Shown: in pieces, positions 33,349 to 41,524 of the stretch
Position numbering within the stretch: the first letter of the stretch is position 1
Layout: each line of letters begins with the position of its first letter
Source: Chelonobacter sp006228105
GTDB taxonomy: Bacteria; Pseudomonadota; Gammaproteobacteria; Enterobacterales; Pasteurellaceae
NCBI RefSeq assembly: GCF_006228105.1
Contig: NZ_VDHH01000014.1
Reading direction: 5' to 3' (one strand)
Length of the DNA stretch: 51,078 nt
Made by a program: the position numbers and the translations under genes
The notes under the pieces: generated by a model
The model's input: only the letters and a program-made list of their open reading frames with translations
What the model was told of the DNA's origin: nothing
Databases searched by the model: none

Positions 33349-34005
33349 TTTGCTGTCATAAGCCGTGAAGCAGTATAAGGTTAATTGAATAACCCAGCCG
33401 ATAGAAAATGCGAACAGTAGCGTGGCGAAGCCCAGTGTGCCGCCAAGTAAAAAGCCGATCAGGGCGACGCTGCTTTCCATGAGGGTGCGTACCAAACCGA
33501 CTTTGAGTTTAAAGCGTTGGCATAGTCCGACCATTAAGCCGTCGCGTGGGCCGGCACCCATATGGCAGGTGAGGTAAAACGCCGAGCCGATGCCCATCAA
33601 TAAAATGCCGATCAAAGCATAGCCGATCTGTCCAAGTGCGGTTGCAGGCGAGGCGACCATTTTAGCGGTGACGCCAAGCGCAATTGCGATCAGGATAATA
33701 TTCAACACCGTGCCTAAACCGATTTTTAAATGCAGCGGAAACCAGCATAACATCACCAGACAACTGACGATAAAAGAAGCAACGCCGACACTCACCTCGG
33801 TTTGCAGGGCGATGCCCTGTGATAAAATTGTCCAAGGAGCCGAGCCGAGATTTGAAACCAATAAAAATCCTTCCCCGATGCCGACCAAGATCAGCGAAAT
33901 GCACAGCGGCACGAAGCTCCGGCTTTTGAACTCCCATAACCGACTGGCGCTCCATTTGGTTTTTGGGAGAACGGCGAACTGTTTTTTAAAGGTATTAACG
34001 GTCAT
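33346..34005 (-). CDS. YczE/YyaS/YitT-type membrane protein
   Basis: 219 residues with about five hydrophobic segments (LCISLILVGIGEGFLLV, ASFIVSCLVMLCWFPL, VLNIILIAIALGVTA, IGYALIGILLMGIGSAFYL, VALIGFLLGGTLGFATLLFA) and the family stretch GSAPWTILSQGIA and HMGAGPRDGLMVGLCQR. Function of the family is unknown. ATG 34005 has GGA 7 nt upstream; a GTG at 34032 is in frame. The stop codon falls in the dispersed repeat, so the last residues may be altered. Divergent from yjjI. Confidence 0.8.
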   Translation of the reverse strand: MTVNTFKKQFAVLPKTKWSASRLWEFKSRSFVPLCISLILVGIGEGFLLVSNLGSAPWTILSQGIALQTEVSVGVASFIVSCLVMLCWFPLHLKIGLGTVLNIILIAIALGVTAKMVASPATALGQIGYALIGILLMGIGSAFYLTCHMGAGPRDGLMVGLCQRFKLKVGLVRTLMESSVALIGFLLGGTLGFATLLFAFSIGWVIQLTLYCFTAYDSK

Positions 34006-34111
34006 AGATTTCCGAGAGTGAGCAATATCCACGCCATTTTAATCGTGTTCTGCTCAATTGCTAAATCATTTTTTAGTATCAGTGAGCTAAATTGAGAAAT
34101 ATCCCGGTTAG

Positions 34112-34125
34112 TTGATGGTGATCAC
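34112..34125. promoter_or_regulatory. FNR-like site upstream of yjjI
   Basis: TTGATGGTGATCAC matches TTGAT-N4-ATCAA at nine of ten fixed positions. Its centre lies about 45-50 bp upstream of the likely start point (TCTATA near 34155-34160). FNR activation would suit an oxygen-sensitive glycyl radical enzyme. The right half also fits a CRP half-site. Confidence 0.5.
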
Positions 34126-34199
34126 AGTTTTAATCTTGCGGGCGAAAGGTGAATTCTATACCATTTGTTTTTTAGAGTAGAGGATATTGAGGAGCAGTT

Positions 34200-35747
34200 A
34201 TGTTAGCAACATTACAGGATATTCTGGACACGGTTAAAGCCGAAAATTTGACCTATCAACAAAAATTAATGACATTAGGCAATATTGCCGAGCGTCTGTT
34301 TGATCCGAGAGAACTGTTGGGTTATAGCGATGAAGAGTGGCAATATCTTCAAAATCAAATGATTTGTGATTTGAATGAAGGCTATGCGGTTTATCGTCCG
34401 CGTTACATTTTGCCGGATTATTCGGTCTATGTTAAAAAAGGTTGTCGCTTTCTTGATCTGCCGGTACCGAAAACCCTTGATGAAGTGTTGGACGGATTGC
34501 TGATTATTTACTCCCATGTTCCGTCGATTACCACGTTTCCGGTTTATATCGGACGGTTAGACAGCCTGCTGGAGCCGTTTATTTGTGACGAAGCGCAAGA
34601 CTATATCAAAATTAAACGCTTTTTAAATCATATTGATAAAACCGTGCCGGACTCGTTTTGTCACGCCAATATCGGTCCTTATGAAACCAGTGCCGGACGA
34701 TTGATCCTACAGGCGGTGATCGAGCTGGAAAACACGACGCCGAATATGACGATTCGTTATGATAAAACTAAAACCTCGCGCGAATTTGCTGAGTTGGCGG
34801 CAAAAGCCTGTTTATTGGTTTCCAAGCCGTCGTTTGCCAATGATGCTTATTATTGCGCCGATTTGGGCGAGGAATATGGCGTTGCCAGTTGTTATAATGC
34901 CTTGCCGGAATGCGGTGGGGCTTATACGTTGACTCGTTTGCGTTTGGGCACGATAGCCAGAGCTTGCAGTTCGGTCACGGAAATGGTGGAACAACTGTTG
35001 CCGAAAGTGGCGAAATTGGCACTTTCTACCATGGATAAGCGGCATCAATTTATTGTCGAACAGAGCAATTTTTTCAAGACCAGCTTTTTGGAGCAAGAAG
35101 GCTTTATTAAGCGCACCAATTTTACCGGCATGTTTGCGATTGTCGGTTTGGCTGATGCCACTAACCATCTGTTGCGGCAAGAGGGTTTGAACGAAACCTT
35201 TGGGCAGAGTGCGCGAGGTGAGGAAATTGCCACTGCAATCATGCAAAAATTAAAAAGCGTGAATGACAGCCATATCGGGGTTTACGCCGAAAGAACCGAC
35301 AACCACTATTTGTTGCATGCCCAAGTTGGCGCCAGTATTGATGCGGAAGATAAATTGAATACGCCAGCACATCGGGTCAAAGTCGGACAAGAGCCGACCT
35401 TATTAGCACACTTAAAACAATCCGCGCCGTATCATCAATATTTTCCATCCGGTACTGGCGACTTGTTTGCCTTTGATCAAACCTATGTTGATCACCTTGA
35501 TGCCGTGGTGGATATCATCGACGGCGCCTTTGCTCTGAATTATCGCTATATCACCACCTATCTGAAAAATACCGATTTGATTCGAGTTACCGGCTATCTG
35601 GTGAAGAAAAGCGAAGTGGAGCGTTTCCGTCAAGGCGAGGCAGTATTGCGCGATACGACTTGGTTTGGTGCGGGAACCGATGACTGCGCACAGGTGTTTG
35701 ACCGCCAACTGCGTGATCAGGGCAATGTCAATGGCAATGCCGCATAA
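34200..35747 (+). CDS. yjjI: YjjI-family glycyl radical enzyme, substrate unknown
   Basis: 515 residues (E. coli YjjI 516). The C-terminal glycyl radical motif is IRVTGYLVKK with the radical Gly at residue 465. Candidate active-site cysteines lie in GVASCYNALPECGGA (residues about 230-240). The protein is shorter than pyruvate formate-lyase and belongs to the DUF3029/YjjI group. The reaction is not known to me. The activase yjjW overlaps its 3' end and the deoxynucleoside genes follow, as in E. coli where yjjI-yjjW neighbour deoCABD. That points to a step in anaerobic deoxyribose or nucleoside breakdown, which is inference. A FNR-like site lies upstream. Confidence 0.9.
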   Translation: MLATLQDILDTVKAENLTYQQKLMTLGNIAERLFDPRELLGYSDEEWQYLQNQMICDLNEGYAVYRPRYILPDYSVYVKKGCRFLDLPVPKTLDEVLDGLLIIYSHVPSITTFPVYIGRLDSLLEPFICDEAQDYIKIKRFLNHIDKTVPDSFCHANIGPYETSAGRLILQAVIELENTTPNMTIRYDKTKTSREFAELAAKACLLVSKPSFANDAYYCADLGEEYGVASCYNALPECGGAYTLTRLRLGTIARACSSVTEMVEQLLPKVAKLALSTMDKRHQFIVEQSNFFKTSFLEQEGFIKRTNFTGMFAIVGLADATNHLLRQEGLNETFGQSARGEEIATAIMQKLKSVNDSHIGVYAERTDNHYLLHAQVGASIDAEDKLNTPAHRVKVGQEPTLLAHLKQSAPYHQYFPSGTGDLFAFDQTYVDHLDAVVDIIDGAFALNYRYITTYLKNTDLIRVTGYLVKKSEVERFRQGEAVLRDTTWFGAGTDDCAQVFDRQLRDQGNVNGNAA

Positions 35748-36570
35748 CGGTTTGTTGTCAGATAATGATTCAAAGTGCGGTTTGCTGACCGCACTTTCCA
35801 CTATTACGCTACCACTGCACCGCATTATTCCCTTTTCCAACGTTGAAGGTGCCGGCAATCGCATCAGTATTTTTCTGCAAGGCTGCAAATTGAACTGTTT
35901 GTATTGCCACAATCCAGAAACCATACCAAGATACAGCGCTGACAGTAAACGGGTTAGTCTGCGTTATCTCTATGATCAAGTTCAAGATTCAATGCCGTTT
36001 ATTCGTGGCGTGACGATTTCGGGCGGCGAGCCGACCATTCACCATCGTAAATTAGTGCCGCTGTTTCAGGCGTTGCGCCAACTGGGTTTAAGCTGTTATT
36101 TGGATTCGAGTGGTTTTTTTGAGTTTGAACCGATGCAAGAGTTGATTGCGCTGACCGACAAATTTTTATTTGATCTGAAAGGCAGTGGCTTGGGCTTGCA
36201 AGCACTTTGTTTCGAGCGTAAAAATCAGAGCGGAAAAGTACCGGACAATTTGATCACGACACAGCGAATGAAGTCGGCAAATTTGACCCGCAATCTTGAC
36301 AATTTGCGCCGCCTGTTAGCGCTGGGAAAAATTGAAGAAGTCCGCTTGGTGGTGATGCTCGATTTTGTTGACAGTTATGAGCTGATCGAACAGACAGCAA
36401 CGTTGCTCAAAGGGCATCCAGAAGTGATTTTTAAGCTGATTCGCGTGCACGCCAAAGGCACGCGCGATCCGGATGGTATTGCGACTTATATCCCGGACAT
36501 CGGCTATATGAATCAGCTGGAACAATATGCCAGAAAGTGCGGTATCAATAGGGTGATAACGGTTTGTTAA
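35731..36570 (+). CDS. yjjW: YjjW-type glycyl radical enzyme activase (radical SAM)
   Basis: About 279-residue radical SAM protein that should install the glycyl radical on YjjI. The cluster motif is CKLNCLYCHNP (CxxxCxxC); GGEP-type SAM motif is VTISGGEPTIHH. The two-cluster ferredoxin insert found in E. coli YjjW is absent: CHNPETIPRYS runs straight on to the next helix. The start is uncertain. ATG 35731 (AGGG 8 nt upstream) or 35737 would overlap the yjjI stop. The first conserved residues, LHRIIPFSNVEGAGNR, begin about 30 codons later, and an inverted USS pair lies in between. Translational coupling with yjjI is likely. Confidence 0.87.
   Translation: MAMPHNGLLSDNDSKCGLLTALSTITLPLHRIIPFSNVEGAGNRISIFLQGCKLNCLYCHNPETIPRYSADSKRVSLRYLYDQVQDSMPFIRGVTISGGEPTIHHRKLVPLFQALRQLGLSCYLDSSGFFEFEPMQELIALTDKFLFDLKGSGLGLQALCFERKNQSGKVPDNLITTQRMKSANLTRNLDNLRRLLALGKIEEVRLVVMLDFVDSYELIEQTATLLKGHPEVIFKLIRVHAKGTRDPDGIATYIPDIGYMNQLEQYARKCGINRVITVC
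35772..35797. repeat. inverted USS pair at the 5' end of yjjW
   Basis: AAAGTGCGGT (35772-35781) and ACCGCACTTT (35788-35797) form a 10-bp stem with a 6-nt loop. In the yjjW frame it encodes non-conserved residues before the family core. Confidence 0.8.
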
Positions 36571-36788
36571 ATCAACATTTTGCTGTGTTTTTAATCAAGA
36601 AATTAGAATATTTTTCAGATTAGTTGATTTTGATCTCATTATGGAAATTATTTTCAGATTTTTTTAGAAAAAGGCGTATAGTTGCACCAATCAATAGGCT
36701 ATCAAATCGACTATCTTTAATAGAAATTGATATATTTTAAGCGGTATTTTTTATAACAAAAATTTTAAAGACTATTTTAGAGGTAATT
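36571..36788 (+). promoter_or_regulatory. nupC upstream region with possible promoter
   Basis: 218 bp of AT-rich DNA. TATAGT (36677-36682) with TTCAGA 18 bp upstream is a possible promoter. TTTTGATCTCATT near 36629-36641 resembles one CRP half-site only. No terminator for yjjW was recognised. Confidence 0.3.
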
Positions 36789-38060
36789 ATGGACTCATTA
36801 ATGAGCATATTAGGCATCATTGTGCTGTTGGGCATTGCATTCCTATTATCAAACAATCGCAAAGCGATTAACCTTCGTACGGTGTTGGGAGCATTAGCGA
36901 TTCAAGTGGGAATTGGCGCTCTTATCCTTTATGTACCGGCAGGGCGCGATGCACTTTTAGCTGCTGCGGAAGGTGTGCAAAAAGTGATCAATTATGGCAA
37001 TGATGGAATTGGCTTTTTGTTCGGTGGTTTGGTCAGCGACAAAATGTTCGAAGTCTTTGGCGGCGGTGGTTTCGTGTTTGCGTTGCGGGTATTGCCAGCC
37101 ATCATTTTCTTCGCATCGTTGATTTCAGTGTTGTATTACATCGGTGTAATGCAGTGGGTGATCAAAATTATCGGTGGTTTCCTGCAACTAGTGTTGAAAA
37201 CCTCCAAAACCGAATCGATGTCGGCAGCTGCCAATATTTTCGTTGGGCAAACTGAAGCGCCGTTGATTGTGAAACCGTATATCGCCAAAATGACCGAATC
37301 AGAGCTGTTTGCGATTATGTGTGGTGGTTTGGCGTCGGTTGCCGGGGCGGTCATGATCGGTTATGCCCAAATGGGCGTACCGTTGCCGTATTTAATCGCA
37401 GCTTCGTTTATGGCGGCACCGGGCGGCTTGTTGTTTGCTAAAATTTTGATTCCACAAACTGAACATCCGCATGATGATTTGGATCACGATGCGGTGGAAG
37501 AAAAACCGTCTAATGTGTTAGATGCCGCTGCTGCGGGGGCGTCTTCCGGTATGCAGTTGGCACTGAATGTAGGCGCAATGTTGTTGGCATTTATCGCCTT
37601 GATCGCCTTGTTGAACGGGATTATTGGTGGCATCGGCAGTTGGTTTAACTATCCGGAGCTGTCACTGCAAATTATTTTAGGCTGGGTGTTCCAACCGTTG
37701 GCGTATGTTATCGGGGTGCCATGGAGTGAAGCACAAGTCGCCGGTTCAATGATTGGGCAAAAACTGGTCATCAATGAATTTGTGGCTTACATGGATTTTG
37801 TCAAATACCTGGGAGCAGAAGCGCCGATGGTGCTGACTGAAAAAACTAAAGCTATCATTACTTTTGCTTTGTGTGGTTTTGCCAACTTCAGCTCTATTGC
37901 AATCTTGATTGGTGGTTTGGGTACTATGGCGCCAAACCGTCGTTCCGATGTTGCTCGGTTAGGGATTAAAGCGGTTATTGCCGGTTCTTTATCGAACCTG
38001 ATGAGTGCTGCAATTGCCGGCTTGTTTATCGGTTTGACCGGCGCAGTATTAGTCGGATAA
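36789..38060 (+). CDS. nupC: Concentrative nucleoside transporter NupC
   Basis: 423-residue inner-membrane H+- or Na+-coupled nucleoside symporter of the CNT family, with eight or more hydrophobic segments. Conserved stretches are FVFALRVLPAIIFFASLISV, AANIFVGQTEAPLIVKPY, TESELFAIMCGGLASVAG and FALCGFANFSSIAILIGGLG. AGAGG precedes the ATG. It supplies nucleosides to the deoC, deoB and deoD products encoded next. Confidence 0.95.
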   Translation: MDSLMSILGIIVLLGIAFLLSNNRKAINLRTVLGALAIQVGIGALILYVPAGRDALLAAAEGVQKVINYGNDGIGFLFGGLVSDKMFEVFGGGGFVFALRVLPAIIFFASLISVLYYIGVMQWVIKIIGGFLQLVLKTSKTESMSAAANIFVGQTEAPLIVKPYIAKMTESELFAIMCGGLASVAGAVMIGYAQMGVPLPYLIAASFMAAPGGLLFAKILIPQTEHPHDDLDHDAVEEKPSNVLDAAAAGASSGMQLALNVGAMLLAFIALIALLNGIIGGIGSWFNYPELSLQIILGWVFQPLAYVIGVPWSEAQVAGSMIGQKLVINEFVAYMDFVKYLGAEAPMVLTEKTKAIITFALCGFANFSSIAILIGGLGTMAPNRRSDVARLGIKAVIAGSLSNLMSAAIAGLFIGLTGAVLVG

Positions 38061-38084
38061 TTCGTCAAAAAACTACGAAGATTT

Positions 38085-38109
38085 AAACACCACGCCAGGC
38101 GTGGTGTTT
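38085..38109. terminator. perfect 25-bp palindrome between nupC and deoC
   Basis: AAACACCACGCC at 38085-38096 and its exact reverse complement at 38098-38109 flank a single A. It can form a strong GC-rich hairpin followed by TTTGTCATT. It may be a weak terminator or 3' stabiliser that sets nupC apart from deoC, or an operator. Confidence 0.55.
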
Positions 38110-38144
38110 GTCATTGGTATTTGATGTAACAAGGTAGTGTGAAA

Positions 38145-38936
38145 ATGAATACATTAGAAAATAGAGAGGCTTCAGCCAAACTGGCATTAAGTTTGATGGA
38201 TTTGACCAGCTTAAATGATAATGACAGCGATGCAGTCATTATCGAATTGTGCCAGCAGGCAAAAACAGATTTTGGTTCGCCAGCGGCGATTTGTGTGTAC
38301 CCACGCTTTATTCCGATTGCGCGCAAAACCTTGCGCCAACTTGGCTTGAACCAGGTGAAAATTGCCACCGTAACAAACTTTCCACATGGCAATGACGACA
38401 TCGAAATTGCGGTCAGTGAAACCAAAGCAGCCATTGCTTACGGTGCAGATGAAGTCGATGTGGTGTTTCCCTACCGCACTTTGATCAGCGGTGATCAAAA
38501 GTGCGGTTTTGATTTGGTCAGTCGTTGTAAACAAGCTTGTGCCGAGCATGGTGTGTTGTTGAAAGTGATCATCGAAAGCGGCGAATTACAGCAAGCGGAG
38601 TTGATCCGTTTGGCATCGGAAATTTCGATTCGTGCCGGTGCTGATTTTATCAAAACCTCGACCGGTAAAGTAAAAGTCAATGCGACCTTGGAATCCGCAG
38701 CGGTTATGTTACAAACCATTGTGGATTTGCAAGTGCAAGATCGGGTCGGTTTTAAAGCGGCCGGTGGCGTACGCACCGCACAAGATGCGCAGCAGTATCT
38801 GCAATTAGCCGCAGATATTCTCAGTGCTGACTGGATCAACCCGACACACTTCCGCTTTGGCGCCTCTGGGTTGCTGAACGATTTGTTGGGAACTTTAACT
38901 GGTAAAAGCCAGTCTAAAACAACGAGTGGATATTAG
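38145..38936 (+). CDS. deoC: Deoxyribose-phosphate aldolase
   Basis: Cleaves 2-deoxyribose-5-phosphate to acetaldehyde and glyceraldehyde-3-phosphate. 263 residues, long-form DeoC TIM barrel. The Schiff-base Lys is near residue 170 in DFIKTSTGKV; other motifs are GADEVDVVFPYR and GFKAAGGVRT. ATG 38145 or the GTG at 38139 could start; AAGG lies at 38131-38134. Two USSs in opposite orientation (38473 and 38499) lie inside the coding region and encode YRTLI and KCGF. Confidence 0.96.
   Translation: MNTLENREASAKLALSLMDLTSLNDNDSDAVIIELCQQAKTDFGSPAAICVYPRFIPIARKTLRQLGLNQVKIATVTNFPHGNDDIEIAVSETKAAIAYGADEVDVVFPYRTLISGDQKCGFDLVSRCKQACAEHGVLLKVIIESGELQQAELIRLASEISIRAGADFIKTSTGKVKVNATLESAAVMLQTIVDLQVQDRVGFKAAGGVRTAQDAQQYLQLAADILSADWINPTHFRFGASGLLNDLLGTLTGKSQSKTTSGY
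38473..38508. repeat. inverted USS pair inside deoC
   Basis: ACCGCACTTTGATCA (38473-38487) faces TGATCA followed by AAAGTGCGGT, giving a stem of more than 14 bp inside the open reading frame. Confidence 0.8.
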
Positions 38937-38981
38937 TGATATCAATAGTTATAACAATAGTCATAACAATAGGAAAATAAA

Positions 38982-40214
38982 ATGAAAAGAGTCTTTATTT
39001 TAATGATGGATTCCTTTGGAATCGGGGCTGCCGCCGATGCAGATAAATTTGGAGATGTTGGGTCTGATACCTTAGGGCATATTGCTGAGCAATGTGCAGC
39101 AGGCAAAGCGGATAACGCCGAGCGCAGTGGTGCGTTAAAACTGCCTAACTTGACTAAATTGGGTTTGGCATTGGCAGCAAAAGAATCAACCGGGCGTGTG
39201 CCGGCAGGAATGGATGGCGATGCAGACGTGATCGGCGGCTATGCTTTTGCCAAAGAGATCTCATCCGGCAAAGATACGCCATCAGGTCACTGGGAAATCG
39301 CCGGGGTGCCGGTGTTGTTTGATTGGGGCTATTTTAAAGATCATCAAAACAGCTTCCCACAAGAACTGTTAGACCGAATCGTAGCAAAGAGCGGTATTCC
39401 GGGCTATTTGGGTAACTGCCACTCCTCCGGTACCGTTGTGCTGGATGATTTAGGCGAAGAGCACATGAAAACCGGCAAACCGATTTTCTATACTTCTGCC
39501 GATTCCGTATTCCAAATTGCCTGCCATGAAGAGACTTACGGTTTGGAGAAATTGTATGAGTTGTGCCATATCGTGCGTGAAGAGTTGGAAGGCTACAATA
39601 TTGGTCGTGTCATTGCCCGTCCGTTTGTGGGTGACAAAGCCGGTAATTTCAAACGTACCGGTAACCGCCATGATTATTCGGTGCAACCACCATCAGCTAC
39701 GGTATTGCAAAAACTGGTCGACGAAAAACAAGGCGAAGTGGTTTCGATCGGCAAAATCGCTGATATTTATGCCCACACCGGCATTACGAGCAAAGTGAAA
39801 GCAACCGGACTGGAAGAGATTTACGACAAAACGATTGTTGAGATCAAAGCCGCCGGAGACAACACCATTGTATTCCCGAACTTTGTCAATTTTGATTCGG
39901 ACTATGGTCATCGCCGTGATGTAGCAGGCTATGCCCAAGCGTTGGAATATTTTGATTCGCGTCTGCCGGAAGTATTGAAACTGGTGGAAGAGGGCGATTT
40001 GCTGATTATTACCGCCGATCATGGCTGTGATCCGACTTGGACAGGCACTGACCACACCCGTGAGCATGTGCCGGTGTTGCTGTACGGCAGCGAGGTTCCG
40101 AAAGGCTTCTTGGGCAAACGTGAAACTTTTGCCGACATCGGACAAACCATTGCTAATTATTTTGACCTGTCGCCAATGGATTACGGCACATCAATGATTA
40201 ACTTTAACAAATAA
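38982..40214 (+). CDS. deoB: Phosphopentomutase
   Basis: Interconverts (deoxy)ribose-1-phosphate and 5-phosphate, linking DeoD to DeoC; 410 residues of the alkaline-phosphatase-like metalloenzyme family. The N-terminal metal site is MMDSFGIGAAADADKFGD, and the C-terminal one is IITADHGCDPTW with HTREHVPVLLYG. AGGA lies upstream. 45 bp after deoC, 40 bp before deoD. Confidence 0.97.
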   Translation: MKRVFILMMDSFGIGAAADADKFGDVGSDTLGHIAEQCAAGKADNAERSGALKLPNLTKLGLALAAKESTGRVPAGMDGDADVIGGYAFAKEISSGKDTPSGHWEIAGVPVLFDWGYFKDHQNSFPQELLDRIVAKSGIPGYLGNCHSSGTVVLDDLGEEHMKTGKPIFYTSADSVFQIACHEETYGLEKLYELCHIVREELEGYNIGRVIARPFVGDKAGNFKRTGNRHDYSVQPPSATVLQKLVDEKQGEVVSIGKIADIYAHTGITSKVKATGLEEIYDKTIVEIKAAGDNTIVFPNFVNFDSDYGHRRDVAGYAQALEYFDSRLPEVLKLVEEGDLLIITADHGCDPTWTGTDHTREHVPVLLYGSEVPKGFLGKRETFADIGQTIANYFDLSPMDYGTSMINFNK

Positions 40215-40254
40215 TTGAATTAAAAATAACTGATTAAAAAAGAGGACTAAAATT

Positions 40255-40974
40255 ATGCCAACTCCACATATTAATGCTGTTGACGGCGCTTTTGCCGATG
40301 TTGTTTTAATGCCGGGCGACCCGCTGCGCGCCAAATATATTGCCGAAACCTTTTTAGATGACGCCAAAGAAGTGACCAATGTGCGTAATATGCTGGGTTA
40401 CACCGGCACTTATAAAGGGCGCAAAATTTCGGTTATGGGACACGGCATGGGAATTCCGTCTTGCTCGATCTATGCCAAAGAGCTGATCACCGAATACGGT
40501 GTCAACAAAATCATCCGTGTCGGCTCTTGCGGCGCGGTGCGGATGGATGTCAAATTGCGTGATGTGGTGATCGGCGCCGGTGCTTGTACCGACTCAAAAG
40601 TCAACCGTATTCGCTTTAAAGATCATGATTTTGCGGCAATTGCCGACTTTGATATGACACAGGCAGCGGTGCAAGCGGCGAAACAAAAAGGGGTGAACGT
40701 GCGGGTCGGTAACATCTTCTCAGCCGATCTGTTTTACACGCCGGATGTGGCGATGTTCGATGTGATGGAAAAATACGGCATTTTGGGCGTAGAAATGGAA
40801 GCCGCCGGTATTTACGGTGTCGCCGCTGAATTCGGCGCCAAAGCACTGTGTATCTGCACCGTCTCCGACCATATCCGCACCCACGAACAAACCAGCGCTG
40901 AAGAACGTCAATTGACCTTCAACGACATGATCGAAATCGCCTTGGAATCCGTGCTGATCGGCGATCAAGCGTAA
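40255..40974 (+). CDS. deoD: Purine nucleoside phosphorylase (DeoD type)
   Basis: Phosphorolysis of purine (deoxy)nucleosides to base and (deoxy)ribose-1-phosphate; 239 residues, hexameric trimer-of-dimers family. MPTPHINAVDGAFADVVLMP, GDPLRAKYIAE and GVEMEAAGIYGVAAEFG are diagnostic. GAGGA precedes the ATG. Last gene of the deo cluster, with a terminator 48 bp downstream. No deoA is present in the cluster. Confidence 0.97.
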   Translation: MPTPHINAVDGAFADVVLMPGDPLRAKYIAETFLDDAKEVTNVRNMLGYTGTYKGRKISVMGHGMGIPSCSIYAKELITEYGVNKIIRVGSCGAVRMDVKLRDVVIGAGACTDSKVNRIRFKDHDFAAIADFDMTQAAVQAAKQKGVNVRVGNIFSADLFYTPDVAMFDVMEKYGILGVEMEAAGIYGVAAEFGAKALCICTVSDHIRTHEQTSAEERQLTFNDMIEIALESVLIGDQA

Positions 40975-41022
40975 ATTTAGCAAAAGTGCGGTTTTCTCGA
41001 TCAACTGATGATCAACTCACTG

Positions 41023-41047
41023 AAGCAGCCGGAAGGCTGCTTTTTTT
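41023..41047 (+). terminator. deo operon terminator
   Basis: AAGCAGCC and GGCTGCTT form an 8-bp stem with a GGAA tetraloop, followed by a run of seven T. Confidence 0.92.
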
Positions 41048-41072
41048 GTCACTTATTTTTGCAACGTGCGAT

Positions 41073-41180
41073 CTAAATTCCATATTTTTCTACCAATGCA
41101 GGACTCAGTTTCTGGCTAAGCATAATGTGAGTCATTGTACCTTCATTTTCTTGATAATAACGCAATGCGTTATTATAATA
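41073..41180 (-). pseudogene. possible C-terminal gene relic upstream of higB
   Basis: A 35-codon open frame bounded by stops on the minus strand ends in RYYQENEGTMTHIMLSQK and then LSPALVEKYGI. It looks protein-like but has no recognisable family and overlaps the higBA promoter. It could be chance. Confidence 0.25.
41151..41179 (+). promoter_or_regulatory. higBA promoter with operator in the spacer
   Basis: TTGATA (41151-41156) and TATAAT (41174-41179) are exactly 17 bp apart. A palindrome, ATAATAACGCA-A-TGCGTTATTAT (11-bp perfect arms, 41154-41176), fills the spacer. This is where HigA, alone or with HigB, is expected to repress its own promoter. Confidence 0.85.
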
Positions 41181-41198
41181 TTAACGAACTAGGCTACG

Positions 41199-41477
41199 AT
41201 GATTACACATTTTGCTTGTAAAAAAACAAAAGCATTTTTTCACGGTAAGCGTTTTGCAAAATTTATTCCTTTTGAAAGAATTGCCATCAGAAAGCTACAG
41301 CAGCTGCATTCTGCAACCGATCTGGCGTTTCTTAGGCTTCCTCCCGGTAATAAATTAGAAGCCTTAAGGGGAGATCGAGAAGGGCAATACAGTATTCGGA
41401 TTAATGATCAATGGCGAATCTGTTTTATTTGGCAGCATGGACATGCTCACCATGTGGAAATAGTTGATTATCATTAA
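41199..41477 (+). CDS. higB: HigB-type toxin (RelE superfamily)
   Basis: 92-residue RelE/HigB-like ribosome-dependent mRNA interferase. RAIRKLQQLHSATDLAF-type helix (AIRKLQQLHSATDLAFLRLP), PPGNKLEALRGDREGQYSIR and INDQWRICFIW are the family core. Toxin-first order, followed 47 bp later by higA. The start ATG 41199 lies 19 bp after the -10 box, so the leader is very short and without a clear Shine-Dalgarno. Located between the deo operon and djlA, without USS. Confidence 0.9.
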   Translation: MITHFACKKTKAFFHGKRFAKFIPFERIAIRKLQQLHSATDLAFLRLPPGNKLEALRGDREGQYSIRINDQWRICFIWQHGHAHHVEIVDYH

Positions 41478-41524
41478 TAACTTGTTTTATAAACAAAAAT
41501 AATTGATTGTAAGGAGACAGCATA

